Positions 18,494 through 27,160 of a stretch of DNA of 64,000 nt are shown in pieces. Each line of letters starts with the position of its first letter. Position 1 is the first letter of the stretch. The position numbers and the translations under genes are program-made. Source of the stretch: Colwellia sp. (GTDB taxonomy: Bacteria > Pseudomonadota > Gammaproteobacteria > Enterobacterales > Alteromonadaceae); assembly GCA_002733765.1 (NCBI GenBank), contig NVWU01000012.1, positions 1-64,000 on the forward strand. Reading direction: 5' to 3'. The notes under the pieces were generated by a model. The model saw nothing but the letters and a program-made list of their open reading frames with translations, was not told the origin of the DNA and ran no database searches.

Positions 18494-18829
18494 TTACGCT
18501 GAGTGATATAAGTCTGTTTGTGGTACTTCAAACTTATTATTGAATTTGGCTGATAATATGCCCTTACGGTGTGCTAGTGCTGATTGTAGTTTTTTTGCTA
18601 CTTTTGCAATGGCCACATAAAGTTGTTTGTCAGACGCATTTACCGTTACTTTTTCACCTTCATATAGTGTGGTTACTTCAAGTTTTTGTAAATGTGGCTC
18701 AACGGTAATGGTTGAGTCTATCGTCATAATTGACGGATAATGCTTAGAGATTTTCGCAAACTTATTTTCGATAGATTGCTTGATACCTTCAGTTATTTCA
18801 ACGTGGTGTCCAGAAATTTTAATCTTCAT
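18494..18829 (-). CDS. hpf: Ribosome hibernation promoting factor, short form
   Basis: A 111-residue protein of the HPF/RaiA (sigma-54 modulation) family, beta-alpha-beta3-alpha fold. It binds the 30S subunit at the A and P sites in stationary phase and favours inactive ribosome dimers. Family text includes ISGHHVEITEGI, the IMTIDSTI strand, ASDKQLYVAIAKVAKKL and HRKGI. The length is that of short HPF or RaiA and lacks the C-terminal dimerisation domain of long HPF; the absence of a long acidic tail makes HPF more likely than YfiA/RaiA. An AGAGGTAAAACT site supports the ATG at 18829. It is not beside rpoN here, where hpf is often found. Confidence 0.88.
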   Translation of the reverse strand: MKIKISGHHVEITEGIKQSIENKFAKISKHYPSIMTIDSTITVEPHLQKLEVTTLYEGEKVTVNASDKQLYVAIAKVAKKLQSALAHRKGILSAKFNNKFEVPQTDLYHSA

Positions 18830-19214
18830 AGTTTTACCTCTTTTGTTATCTTGCTCTTTACTTCAATTTCATAATCCTCCATCAGTCATAAAAATGCAAC
18901 AGAAAAATGGTAGATAAATGCAATTAAATGTAACTCAATTTTTGACTGATTTTAGGCATGAAAAATGCTAATAAAAAACGAATAAATAATTCAGTAATCG
19001 AGTAATTTATTAAGCCAAAAATGACAAAAGAAAAAACGGCAAGTAAGTTAGTTACTTGCAAAAATCAAGGGGTCAGAACACTTGATTACTGAACTGTTTT
19101 TTTGTGAGATGTTTTGTGGGCATTCGTCAGCAACAGCCAGCTTGAATACGTCTTAAATATGTTAAAGCATTCTGTTAGAATACTAGGCTATTGATTAAAT
19201 AATACCGAGACAGC
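18830..19214. other. Intergenic region hpf/DEAD-box helicase with an imperfect inverted repeat
   Basis: A 385-bp divergent spacer. It holds an imperfect inverted pair, TTCAGTAATCGAG (18990-19002) and CTTGATTACTGAA (19081-19093), 12 of 13 matching, with two nested stems: GCAAGTAA/TTACTTGC (19039-19059) and AATCAAG/CTTGATT. The right half contains GGGGTCAGAACACTTGA, of a type seen at the ends of small mobile or REP-associated elements. Promoters for both neighbours are presumably outside this structure. Confidence 0.5.
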
Positions 19215-20423
19215 ATGTCAGCATTTAAAGCATTTTCACTTTTAGAGTCAATTATTGACCGCGTTAGTCTTAAAGGCTATAAACAGCCCACACCGATCCA
19301 AAAAGAATGTATCCCAGCGCTTATTAATGGCAATGACCTTCTTGGTATAGCGCAAACGGGAACAGGAAAAACTGCGGCCTTTTCATTGCCTATTATCAAT
19401 AATTTTGGACGAAATAAAATAGCTATCAAAGCGAAGAGTACACGTTCGCTCATACTTACGCCCACGAGAGAGCTTGCCTCGCAAATAATGCAAAACATTG
19501 ATGACTACTCTGAAGGTTTAGGGCTTAAAACTAAGGTTGTTTATGGTGGTGTAGGAAGACAAGGTCAAGTTGACTCTATCGCACTTGGACTTGATATTTT
19601 AGTGGCCACCCCTGGCAGGTTATTGGATTTAATTGAAACAGGCGATATAAATTTTAAGGCGTTAGAAGTCTTTGTGTTAGATGAAGCAGATACAATGCTT
19701 GATATGGGGTTCTTTAAGGATGTTCAAAGCATCATATCTAAACTGCCAAAGAACCGACAAACACTATTATTTTCAGCTACTATGCCTGCTGAAATAGAGA
19801 TACTTGCAGAAGCAATATTAACGCATCCAACAAAAGTTCAAATTACGGCTGAAACGGTTACTATCGACTTGGTGAATCAAAGTGTATACCATCTTGATAA
19901 ATCGAATAAAGTACCTTTACTATTTAATATTCTGGAAAAACCTGACTATGAAAAAGTGCTCATTTTTTGTAAAACAAAGTATGGTGCTGACATCATTGTT
20001 AAAGCACTAGAAAAAGCCTCAATAACTGCCGCTAGCCTTCACAGTGGTAAAACACAAGCGGTTAGGGAGGAAGCGTTACAAAACTTTAAAGATGCTAATT
20101 TAAGAGTATTAGTGGCAACGGATGTTGCTGCGCGTGGCATTGATGTTGATAATATTACTTTAGTCATTAACTATAACCTTCCTGAAGATCCAAGAAACTA
20201 CATACACCGTATAGGACGAACTGCTCGTGCTGGGAAAAGTGGCATGGCCATATCATTTGCTGTAGAAAATGATATGAGGCAATTAACTAATATTGAAACT
20301 AGCATAGGGCAAGTCATTCCTGTTGTTACAGAACAGCCTTTCCATAAAGAGTTTTCAAAAACGCCTAAACAAGTCAAGAAAAAGGTAAAAAAAACAAATA
20401 GAACAAGAACAAAAAACAGATAA
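19215..20423 (+). CDS. DEAD-box ATP-dependent RNA helicase (RhlE-like)
   Basis: A 402-residue RNA helicase. All core motifs are intact: Q-motif region YKQPTPIQKE, motif [11 protein letters not shown], Ia PTRELASQ, motif Ib TPGRLLDL, motif II VLDEADTM, motif III SATMP, motif V ATDVAARGID and motif [12 protein letters not shown]. The basic tail (about 30 residues, KKKVKKTNRTRTKNR) probably adds non-specific RNA binding. It is a second, shorter paralogue of the RhlE protein encoded at 48322 and lacks the DbpA-type specific RNA-binding domain. Likely roles are ribosome assembly or unfolding of RNA in the cold; it stands alone with no operon partner. Confidence 0.9.
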   Translation: MSAFKAFSLLESIIDRVSLKGYKQPTPIQKECIPALINGNDLLGIAQTGTGKTAAFSLPIINNFGRNKIAIKAKSTRSLILTPTRELASQIMQNIDDYSEGLGLKTKVVYGGVGRQGQVDSIALGLDILVATPGRLLDLIETGDINFKALEVFVLDEADTMLDMGFFKDVQSIISKLPKNRQTLLFSATMPAEIEILAEAILTHPTKVQITAETVTIDLVNQSVYHLDKSNKVPLLFNILEKPDYEKVLIFCKTKYGADIIVKALEKASITAASLHSGKTQAVREEALQNFKDANLRVLVATDVAARGIDVDNITLVINYNLPEDPRNYIHRIGRTARAGKSGMAISFAVENDMRQLTNIETSIGQVIPVVTEQPFHKEFSKTPKQVKKKVKKTNRTRTKNR

Positions 20424-20848
20424 GGACAGGCATAAATTAGCTAACTAAAGGTTTCAGCTAGACTACAAATATCACCTCATCTCACGATGCGTTAGACGTG
20501 CCTTGCTTTGTAGTAAAGATAAGCACACTGGGCAAAGGTTATGAGTATCGGCGTGGTTGAGGTGTAGATAAACACCATGCGTTAAGTGATCTTTTTGCGA
20601 TTGATGTCTGTGCGTATGCCTTGTCTATTTTAGGCTTAAAGAGATTGGCAAAAAGTTATTATAAATAAACAGGTAATTTCAAGGTGAATTCTAAAAAAAA
20701 CAACTTGTCTGCTGCGGCAAAATTCACCCTAAAAATCATCAATGAAATATTTGTTATGTCATAGAGAGTCATTGCCGTAGTATAGGTTTTATTATTTAAT
20801 AACCTCAATTTTGGTATAAATTAAGTTCATCTACATAGGTTTATTAAC
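20424..20848. other. Intergenic spacer with a possible coding remnant
   Basis: A 425-bp gap between the helicase gene and minus-strand radA. One plus-strand frame, 20462-20668, runs 69 codons with a single internal TGA and ends at TAA; it reads in part HALSDLFAIDVCAYALSILG. No family is recognised and chance cannot be excluded. GGTGAATT (20683-20690) and AATTCACC (20721-20728) form a weak inverted pair. Confidence 0.3.
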
Positions 20849-22240
20849 TTAAGCTTTAGCGCTATCAAACACTTGGTGTAATTCACTTACGCTAGATACT
20901 GGAATGATGGTCACCCCAGGAGTTTCAAGCCTAGGATTGTAATTTCGTTTTGGCAAAATGATGGTTTTAAAATCATTACGAACGGCTTCTTTCACTCGTT
21001 CTTCGCCTGAGGGTACTGGTCGTATTTCACCAGAAAGGCCTATTTCACCGAATGCTATCGTGCTTGAAGATAATATAGAGTCATTGTTTGATGAAATCAT
21101 CGCTAAAACAAGCGGTAGATCTGCACCTACGTCTTTCGTTAAGTTTAGCCCAGAAACCACATTAACATAAATGTCATTTCCGCCAATATTTACCCCCATT
21201 CTGTTTTGCAGTATTGCCAATAACATTGACATACGTTTGTAGTCAAAACCGACGCCTCCGCGTACTGGGTTTTCACCGTGAGATTGTGTGACGAGTGATT
21301 GAATATTGATCAGTAAGGTTCTACCACCATCGTTTGAGGCATAGGCCATGTTGCCGCTAGATTCTATGCCGCCTTTTTCTAAAAAAATAGCAGACGGATT
21401 GACAATATCCTGCATTCCTTTTGCTGTCATGGCGAATGTGCCTACTTCAGTGGTATCGCCAAAGCGGTTTTTAGATGCGCGCAAAGTACGATATTTACTG
21501 TCATCTTCACATTCAAGCTTACACATAGTGTCGCCAATATGTTCTAACACTTTTGGTCCTGCCATATCACCTGATTTTGAAACGTGGCACACAAGAATTA
21601 CGGTTACACCATGCTCTTTGGCTAGTCGATTTAATATTGATGCAGACTCTTTTACCTGTGTTACGCCGCCGGGTGCGTTAGGGAGTGAACTTACAAATGC
21701 CGTTTGGATCGAGTCAATAATTAAAAATTTGTATCCTTCAGCTACCACAACATCACAAATTAATTCGATATCACCAGAGTTCATGATGTCAATATTGCCA
21801 ATATCAAGCTGTAGCCTAAGGCCGCGATCACGCACTTGGCTTTTTGATTCTTCGCCAGAGGTATATAAAGCCTTTCCTATTTTACTGAGGTTTGAGCAAG
21901 TTTTTATTAGTAATGTACTTTTGCCAGCACCGGGATCTCCTGCGACCAACACTACTGATGCTTCAACAATACCGCCACCTAAAACACGATTAAATTCAGC
22001 ACTTCCGGTGTCAAAACGAGTTAATTTTGTATTAGAAACTTCACTCAAATTTTCAATTTTAGCGTCTTGTTTTGAGTAACCTTTATGTCGTTTTGCATTA
22101 GGAGTGCGCTGAGTAACTATTTTTGCTTCTTTGAATTCGATTATTGCATTCCATGCTCCACAAGAACACTGACCTAACCATCGTTGGTGGGTTTCACCAC
22201 ATTCACTACACATGTATTGGGTTTTATCTTTTTTGGCCAT
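20849..22240 (-). CDS. radA: DNA repair protein RadA (divergent zinc finger)
   Basis: A 463-residue RadA/Sms protein, a RecA-like DnaB-type helicase that drives branch migration in recombinational repair. It has an N-terminal zinc finger, a RecA-like ATPase with Walker A GDPGAGKSTLL near 98, Walker B FLIIDSIQT, the family-specific KNRFG motif, and a C-terminal Lon-like domain (GEIGLSGEIRPVP). The zinc finger reads Cys11-x2-Cys14-x10-Cys25-x-Cys27, so the second knuckle is one residue short of the usual CxxC. Elsewhere the protein also reads as less like the common gammaproteobacterial RadA, and it does not adjoin serB (at 32271) as in many relatives. It could be a second, divergent copy. GAGATAAAA precedes the ATG. 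Confidence 0.88.
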   Translation of the reverse strand: MAKKDKTQYMCSECGETHQRWLGQCSCGAWNAIIEFKEAKIVTQRTPNAKRHKGYSKQDAKIENLSEVSNTKLTRFDTGSAEFNRVLGGGIVEASVVLVAGDPGAGKSTLLIKTCSNLSKIGKALYTSGEESKSQVRDRGLRLQLDIGNIDIMNSGDIELICDVVVAEGYKFLIIDSIQTAFVSSLPNAPGGVTQVKESASILNRLAKEHGVTVILVCHVSKSGDMAGPKVLEHIGDTMCKLECEDDSKYRTLRASKNRFGDTTEVGTFAMTAKGMQDIVNPSAIFLEKGGIESSGNMAYASNDGGRTLLINIQSLVTQSHGENPVRGGVGFDYKRMSMLLAILQNRMGVNIGGNDIYVNVVSGLNLTKDVGADLPLVLAMISSNNDSILSSSTIAFGEIGLSGEIRPVPSGEERVKEAVRNDFKTIILPKRNYNPRLETPGVTIIPVSSVSELHQVFDSAKA

Positions 22241-22564
22241 TTTTATCTCGTGATATAGCAGTTAGGTTGATTCGGCAGAAAATAGTTTTTTGTTACAGCA
22301 ATGTTATTAATATCAAATTGAGTTATAAAGAATACAGGGCTGTTTTTATATACAGTATATCGACATCTGATTGATTTGCAATATAACCGTTGTTGTTCTT
22401 GAACTAAATATAATGTGCTAACCGTGAAATTACCCGCAGGAAAACAGCATTAACAATGAATAATTAACTGTTATTTGATTTTTGTAAAAAGAATGGGAAA
22501 AGAACAGAGCCTTGTAAAGGACTCTGTTTTTATCAATAGGGTAGGGTTAAAACTTTCGGTTTAA
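22241..22564. other. Intergenic region radA/aldehyde dehydrogenase with terminator
   Basis: A 324-bp spacer. The stem-loop at 22503-22530 (AACAGAGCCTT / AAGGACTCTGTT with one internal mismatch) lies 35 bp past the aldehyde dehydrogenase stop and probably ends that minus-strand transcript (TTCTTTT follows on that strand). The remainder should carry the radA promoter; nothing else recognised. Confidence 0.6.
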
Positions 22565-23983
22565 TTAACTACTGACAGATTTAGTTTCAAGAAAGTCATC
22601 AAAACCAAATTCTCCCCATTCACGACCATTACCTGATTGTTTATAACCACCAAAAGGCGAAGTATAATAATGTGCAGCACCGTTAATACTGATCATACCG
22701 GCACGTATTTTTCTTGCCACACGTTTGGCTCTGTCAACATCGGTTGAATGAATAAATGCCGCTAACCCATAAGGGGTGTCATTGGCTATTTCTATTGCTT
22801 GTGCTTCATCTGTATAAGGGATCATCACTAAAACAGGTCCAAATATTTCTTCTCTAGCAATGGTCATATCATTATTTACATTTGTGAAAATGGTTGGTTT
22901 GGTAAAATAGCCGGTTTCAAAACCTACTGGTTTACCGACTCCGCCTGCTAATAATGTTGCCCCTTCATCAATGCCTTGTTGGATCATGGTTTGAACTTTA
23001 TTGAAATGATTTTCACTGACTAATGGGCCGATATGATTACCGTGTTCCTCAGGGTTGCCAACCTTAACGTTAGCAACGGTGGCTTTGGCAACATCAATTG
23101 CTTGTTGATAGTGACTTGCTGGAACCAACATACGTGTGGGTGCATTACACGACTGCCCAGTATTACTCATACAGCCTAAAACGCCACGTTTAACAACTTT
23201 CTCAATATTTGCATCATCTAAGATGATATTAGGCGACTTTCCGCCTAGCTCTTGAGTTACTCTTTTAACAGTATCGGCTGCCGATTTTGCAATGGCAATA
23301 CCTGCGCGGGTTGAGCCGGTGAAAGACACCATATCAATGTCTTTATGTGCTGAAATGGCCGAACCAACGCCTACTCCGTCGCCATGTACCATATTATAAA
23401 CACCAGCGGGATAACCTGCATCGTGCACCATTTGTGAAAATAATTGCGCAGATAAAGGCGATATTTCACTGGGTTTAAGGATCATAGTACAACCTGTGGC
23501 TAATGCTGGCGCTACTTTACAGGCTATTTGATTTATCGGCCAATTCCATGGAGTAATAAAACCACAAACACCAATAGGCTCTTTAATAATTTCAGCATTG
23601 GCTATGGTGCGGCTAAATTCAAATTCTTTAAGTGCTGCCAAAGTAGACGTTATATGACCTTTTCCGCAATCTGCTTGGGCGTTAATAGCAAAGTCTATCG
23701 GTGCGCCCATTTCAAGGGAAATTGCATGCGCCATAGCGTCATAGTTATCCATATACTGTTTAAGTAAAGCTTCTAATAAAGATATTCTTTGCTCTACACT
23801 ACTATAGCCAAAAGAAGAAAAAGCCGTTCTGGCTGCGGATACCGCAATATCAACATCTTTAGTACTACCTAAAGATGTGATCGCAATAGTTTGTTCTGTT
23901 GCCGGATTAATTACCGGAAAATCATTCGCAATCACTGGGTTTACCCATTGACCATTGATGTAAAAATCTTTGCAATTTTTCAT
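22565..23983 (-). CDS. Aldehyde dehydrogenase family protein (NAD(P)+-dependent)
   Basis: About 472 residues from the ATG at 23983, chosen because a GGAG site lies 7 nt upstream and MKNCKDFYINGQW is the usual family start; the open frame itself extends 35 codons further. It oxidises an aldehyde to the acid with NAD(P)+. Catalytic elements: FITPWNWP (Asn of the oxyanion hole), cofactor KPSEISPLSA and FTGSTRAG, general-base Glu in TQELGGKSPN and nucleophile Cys in NTGQSCNAPTRML, then EEIFGPVLV and the C-terminal PFGGYKQSGNGRE. Substrate is not predictable; close in text to broad-specificity aliphatic aldehyde dehydrogenases. It stands alone with its own terminator. Confidence 0.9.
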   Translation of the reverse strand: MKNCKDFYINGQWVNPVIANDFPVINPATEQTIAITSLGSTKDVDIAVSAARTAFSSFGYSSVEQRISLLEALLKQYMDNYDAMAHAISLEMGAPIDFAINAQADCGKGHITSTLAALKEFEFSRTIANAEIIKEPIGVCGFITPWNWPINQIACKVAPALATGCTMILKPSEISPLSAQLFSQMVHDAGYPAGVYNMVHGDGVGVGSAISAHKDIDMVSFTGSTRAGIAIAKSAADTVKRVTQELGGKSPNIILDDANIEKVVKRGVLGCMSNTGQSCNAPTRMLVPASHYQQAIDVAKATVANVKVGNPEEHGNHIGPLVSENHFNKVQTMIQQGIDEGATLLAGGVGKPVGFETGYFTKPTIFTNVNNDMTIAREEIFGPVLVMIPYTDEAQAIEIANDTPYGLAAFIHSTDVDRAKRVARKIRAGMISINGAAHYYTSPFGGYKQSGNGREWGEFGFDDFLETKSVSS

Positions 23984-24317
23984 GTAAATCTCCAATAAAG
24001 CATCAAATGTTATTAATGAATAATTCTCATAAGGGCTTGTTCTCGTTGCTTTGTATAATACGTTAACCGTGATGTTTTCTTTATGCAATGCTTTTCTTTA
24101 TTCTTAAAGCAGTGTTAAATATTCTTTTAAGTGCAGATAAAACAAGCGCTATTTTGGAATATATATAGCGTTTAATAAAATATTAGGATGTTCAAAGCTA
24201 TTTACTTACTTTCATTCACTGTATAATAGTAGTTTAAGCATGCTGGTTATACTGACTTGACTATAAATCAGTGCTTTTGGGCCTCATCAGATAACCTATT
24301 AAGAGCTAAATAATTTA
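23984..24317. other. Divergent spacer, aldehyde dehydrogenase/unknown 107-aa gene
   Basis: A 334-bp AT-rich region that must hold both promoters. The plus-strand gene may use TATAAT-like text near 24221 (CTGTATAATAG). No operator palindrome or structured element recognised. Confidence 0.35.
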
Positions 24318-24641
24318 ATGAAACCATATTCAGATATTGCAGAATTAATTGAAACGTTAGAGTCGGAAATAAAATTACGTACAGAACAAATTACTACGTT
24401 GAAAGAAGTGCCTCAGAGTTTTAATGAACAGATTATTTTTAAATATATTGATACGTGCAGTACAGGTAAAACAAAAGACTTTGTTAGATCGTTAGGCGTA
24501 AAATCTGAACGTGGCTCACTATTTTCATCGGGTGATGTAAGTAAATTAATAAAAGCTGGAGCCGAGGATATTTCACCTGAGTTACTTGCAATAGCGCGAA
24601 AGGTGGCCAGTATGAAAAATAAAAATGGTAATCGCCGTTAA
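24318..24641 (+). CDS. Hypothetical small cytoplasmic protein, 107 aa
   Basis: Not recognised as any family. The N-terminal 30 residues are acidic and helical with heptad-like spacing (IAELIETLESEIKLRTEQI), suggesting a short coiled coil. The middle has a GKTKDFVRSLGVKS segment that could be a helix-turn-helix-like or DNA/RNA-binding patch, then a GDVSKLIKAG helix and a basic tail (KNKNGNRR). No signal peptide or membrane segment. Its reading frame has clear protein-like composition and a plausible start, and it sits 115 bp before a cold-shock protein gene on the same strand. Function unknown. Confidence 0.65.
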   Translation: MKPYSDIAELIETLESEIKLRTEQITTLKEVPQSFNEQIIFKYIDTCSTGKTKDFVRSLGVKSERGSLFSSGDVSKLIKAGAEDISPELLAIARKVASMKNKNGNRR

Positions 24642-24756
24642 TCAGCAATACAATTCGGCGCTTAAGGCGTCTTAATTCAATTTACATTCTGATTTGTAAT
24701 GGTGATAGCAAGTCAGAATTATATTTTTCACCAAAGATAGAGATAAAGAGAACGTT

Positions 24757-24963
24757 ATGAGTAAAGGTATAGTTAAGTGGTTTAATGCAGATAAAGGTTT
24801 CGGATTTATTACTCCAGAAGACGGAAGTAAAGATTTGTTCGTTCATCATTCAGAAATCCAATCAGGCGGAGATTACGCTACATTGGCTGATGGCCAAGCG
24901 GTTGAATTTGAAGTAGGCCAGGGCCAAAAAGGTCCATGTGCAAATAAAGTTGTTGCTGTTTAA
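24757..24963 (+). CDS. CspA-family cold-shock protein
   Basis: A 68-residue single cold-shock domain, an OB-fold RNA chaperone that melts secondary structure in mRNA. Both nucleic-acid motifs are intact: RNP1 as KGFGFITPE and RNP2 as DLFVHHSEI, with the start [15 protein letters not shown]. The C-terminal [11 protein letters not shown] carries a cysteine. AAAGAGAACGTT precedes the ATG and a strong hairpin follows the stop. The leader is short (about 115 bp from the upstream gene), so a long cspA-type thermosensing leader is possible only if transcription starts inside the previous gene. Confidence 0.95.
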   Translation: MSKGIVKWFNADKGFGFITPEDGSKDLFVHHSEIQSGGDYATLADGQAVEFEVGQGQKGPCANKVVAV

Positions 24964-24986
24964 GTATTAGCTCTAGTACATGACAA

Positions 24987-25025
24987 ATAAGTAAGCAAAT
25001 GCACTTTTTGCATTCGCTTACTTAT
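24987..25025 (+). terminator. Hairpin terminator after the cold-shock gene
   Basis: ATAAGTAAGC-AA-ATGCA pairs with TGCAT-TC-GCTTACTTAT, a 15-bp stem with one 2-bp internal mismatch and a CTTTT loop, starting 24 bp after the stop. The following GTATTATC is only weakly T-rich. Confidence 0.65.
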
Positions 25026-25442
25026 GTATTATCAATAGAAAATCAATCTACATCTACATCTTCACTTCAGAACTAAATATTAACGTTTATATTGTGGTAT
25101 TGCATCGATATAAATAATGTATTTGCTATTCACATTTATTATCAAAAATCTCAGATATTCATCTGTCATCATTGCCTATTCGCTAAATATAACTAAGTAA
25201 TTAAATTATCCCGCAAGATATTTTTACATGGTTAACCTTGTCATATTTTATATAAATTATTGATATAAAATAGAATTTAAATAATCACTTATCAGGCTAA
25301 GATCTTCTTTAATCGTTAGCTTTAGCATCTTGTATTGTTATGCTTATATACTTTACAGCATGTTAAAAACCTTTTATGTTGTATAATTAGGATGTTTTTA
25401 GTGTTTTACTTTAATTGGTATAATTCAAAGCCAGAGAAAATA
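25026..25442. other. AT-rich spacer before the small membrane protein gene
   Basis: About 415 bp of very AT-rich sequence. An open frame upstream of 25443 (from 25335) joins in phase with the next gene, but its residues (LCLYTLQHVKNLL) look non-protein-like and the ribosome site favours 25443. No other structure recognised. Confidence 0.35.
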
Positions 25443-25874
25443 ATGGATATACAAGCTGAAAAACAAATTAAAAATTATCAAGTGGCGGTGATTGCGAGTT
25501 TACTCTTTGCTTTACTTGGTTTTTCATACAATGTGTGGCGTATGGAAATTACCGAGGAAAATACTAATACCAGAACGGCATGTTTTGAATTACTGTTAGT
25601 ATTATCTGAATTAGAGCAGTTAGTTTATGCGGCTCATTATGATAAAAATACGGTTGAAGGTAGTCCAAGAAAAGGTTGGGTTAAAGTTGGCTTAACGGTT
25701 GATTTAAGTGTGCTAACGACGACAAAACTTAAGCATTCAGCGCTTCAGTTAAAAGACGTCTGGTCAGCTCATTGGGAGTCTATTAATAACGACGAGCAAT
25801 CAGTAAAGGCTATCGTTATCTCAATTGAGCGCGTACGTACCGAAATTAAAATGCTATTGCAAGATCTAAAGTAG
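25443..25874 (+). CDS. Hypothetical single-pass membrane protein, 143 aa
   Basis: No family recognised. From the ATG at 25443 (preceded by CCAGAGAAAATA, so preferred over the TTG at 25335) the protein has a short charged N-terminus, one transmembrane helix near residues 13-30 (VAVIASLLFALLGFSYNVW) and a roughly 110-residue soluble domain, mostly helical, ending in an amphipathic helix (IERVRTEIKMLLQDLK). The organisation fits a small inner-membrane protein with a periplasmic four-helix-type domain. It stands alone, convergent with the glutarate CoA-transferase gene 70 bp downstream. Confidence 0.6.
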   Translation: MDIQAEKQIKNYQVAVIASLLFALLGFSYNVWRMEITEENTNTRTACFELLLVLSELEQLVYAAHYDKNTVEGSPRKGWVKVGLTVDLSVLTTTKLKHSALQLKDVWSAHWESINNDEQSVKAIVISIERVRTEIKMLLQDLK

Positions 25875-25945
25875 TTGGCAGTAATACCTAAGCCATTAAT
25901 AAATGTTGTGGGATTTATTTATAGCGTTGGTATTTTCTTCGTATT

Positions 25946-27160
25946 TTAACTGACAATAGCGTTACTAAATAGCGCGCTAATATCATCTTCACTGTAATTA
26001 AGGTTTTTTGATAAAACCTGATAGCTATGCTGACCCAAATCAGGTGAAGCACTGTTATATTGCAGTGGCGTCGCCGAAAGGTTTATCGGTGATGCGATAA
26101 TATCTATTAGTTCACCTTGTTGGTTCGCTACTTTTTTCACCATTTCTCGGTGTTTAATTTGTGGATGATTAAATACCTGCGCTAAGGTATTTACTGCGCC
26201 ACAAGGCACTGCTACCGCTTCAAGTTGTTCAAGCCACCATTGGCTGGTATGTGAAGCAAGTTTGCACGCTAGAATAGGAATTAGCTTATCTCGATTAGTG
26301 ACTCGTTGTGCATTGGTTGAAAACCAAGGATCTTCAGCAATATTCAGACATTGAGCAACTTGGCAAAATTTGACAAATTGATTGTCATTGCCGACGGCTA
26401 AAATAATACTCCCATCTTGAGTGGCAAACGTTTGATAAGGAACAATATTGGGATGTCCATTACCTAATCTTTGCGGATTTTTACCTGTGGCTAAGTAGTT
26501 CATTCCCTGATTAGCTAATGTGGCCGCTTGAACATCAAGTAAGGCAATATCAATGTGCTGACCTTCATTGGTATGTTGTCTAGCCATCAAGGCAGCTAAA
26601 ATCGCATTGCAACTGTATAAACCCGTCATGACATCAACGAGAGCAACACCAACCTTCATCGGTAAGCCTTCAGGCTCCCCTGTTAAGCTCATCAAGCCTC
26701 CTTCACCTTGAATCATGGCATCATAACCAGCCTTGTGTGCACTTGGTCCACTTTGACCAAAGCCAGTAATGGAACAATACACTAACTGAGGGTTAATTTT
26801 TTTTACACATTGGTAATCAAGACCATATTTGGCAAGCCCACCCACTTTGTAGTTTTCAATGAGCACATCGGCCTGAGCAATAAGATCTTTGATCACCTTT
26901 TGGCCTTGCTCACAGGTAATATCAATAGCGATTGATTGCTTGTTACGGTTCACGCAATGAAAATATGCCGCTTGCGGAGGTTGCTCTTTAGTTGCTTCTT
27001 TAATAAAAGGAGGACCCCAAAAGCGGGTGTCATCTCCTTTTAGTGGACGCTCTATTTTTATTACTTCAGCGCCCATATCAGCTAACATTTGTGAGGCCCA
27101 AGGTCCCGCCAAAATACGGCTTAAGTCAACTACTTTAATATTCCCTAATGCGGTAGTCAT
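25946..27160 (-). CDS. CaiB/BaiF CoA-transferase, probably glutarate CoA-transferase
   Basis: A class III CoA-transferase of about 404 residues. Start is the ATG at 27160, which overlaps the TAA of the upstream gene (TAATG), a translational coupling; the frame is open two codons further but with TTG. Family marks: VVDLSRILAGPWASQMLADMG at the N-terminus, ENYKVGGLAKYGLDY, SITGFGQSGP, and the catalytic Asp in AGYDAMIQGEGG. Coupling to glutaryl-CoA dehydrogenase predicts that it activates glutarate using succinyl-CoA or acetyl-CoA, as in the Pseudomonas gcdHG operon. Together the two genes take glutarate, a lysine degradation product, to crotonyl-CoA. Substrate is inferred from context only. Confidence 0.83.
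   Translation of the reverse strand: MTTALGNIKVVDLSRILAGPWASQMLADMGAEVIKIERPLKGDDTRFWGPPFIKEATKEQPPQAAYFHCVNRNKQSIAIDITCEQGQKVIKDLIAQADVLIENYKVGGLAKYGLDYQCVKKINPQLVYCSITGFGQSGPSAHKAGYDAMIQGEGGLMSLTGEPEGLPMKVGVALVDVMTGLYSCNAILAALMARQHTNEGQHIDIALLDVQAATLANQGMNYLATGKNPQRLGNGHPNIVPYQTFATQDGSIILAVGNDNQFVKFCQVAQCLNIAEDPWFSTNAQRVTNRDKLIPILACKLASHTSQWWLEQLEAVAVPCGAVNTLAQVFNHPQIKHREMVKKVANQQGELIDIIASPINLSATPLQYNSASPDLGQHSYQVLSKNLNYSEDDISALFSNAIVS

Noticed and set aside
21348..22079. 243-residue open frame on the plus strand opposite radA
   Set aside because: It is the complement of a strongly conserved coding region. The translated text is low in protein-like motifs and the radA strand explains the codon pattern.
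23984..24088. Upstream ATG for the aldehyde dehydrogenase
   Set aside because: The 35 extra residues are not family-like, and GGAG sits at the correct spacing for the ATG at 23983.
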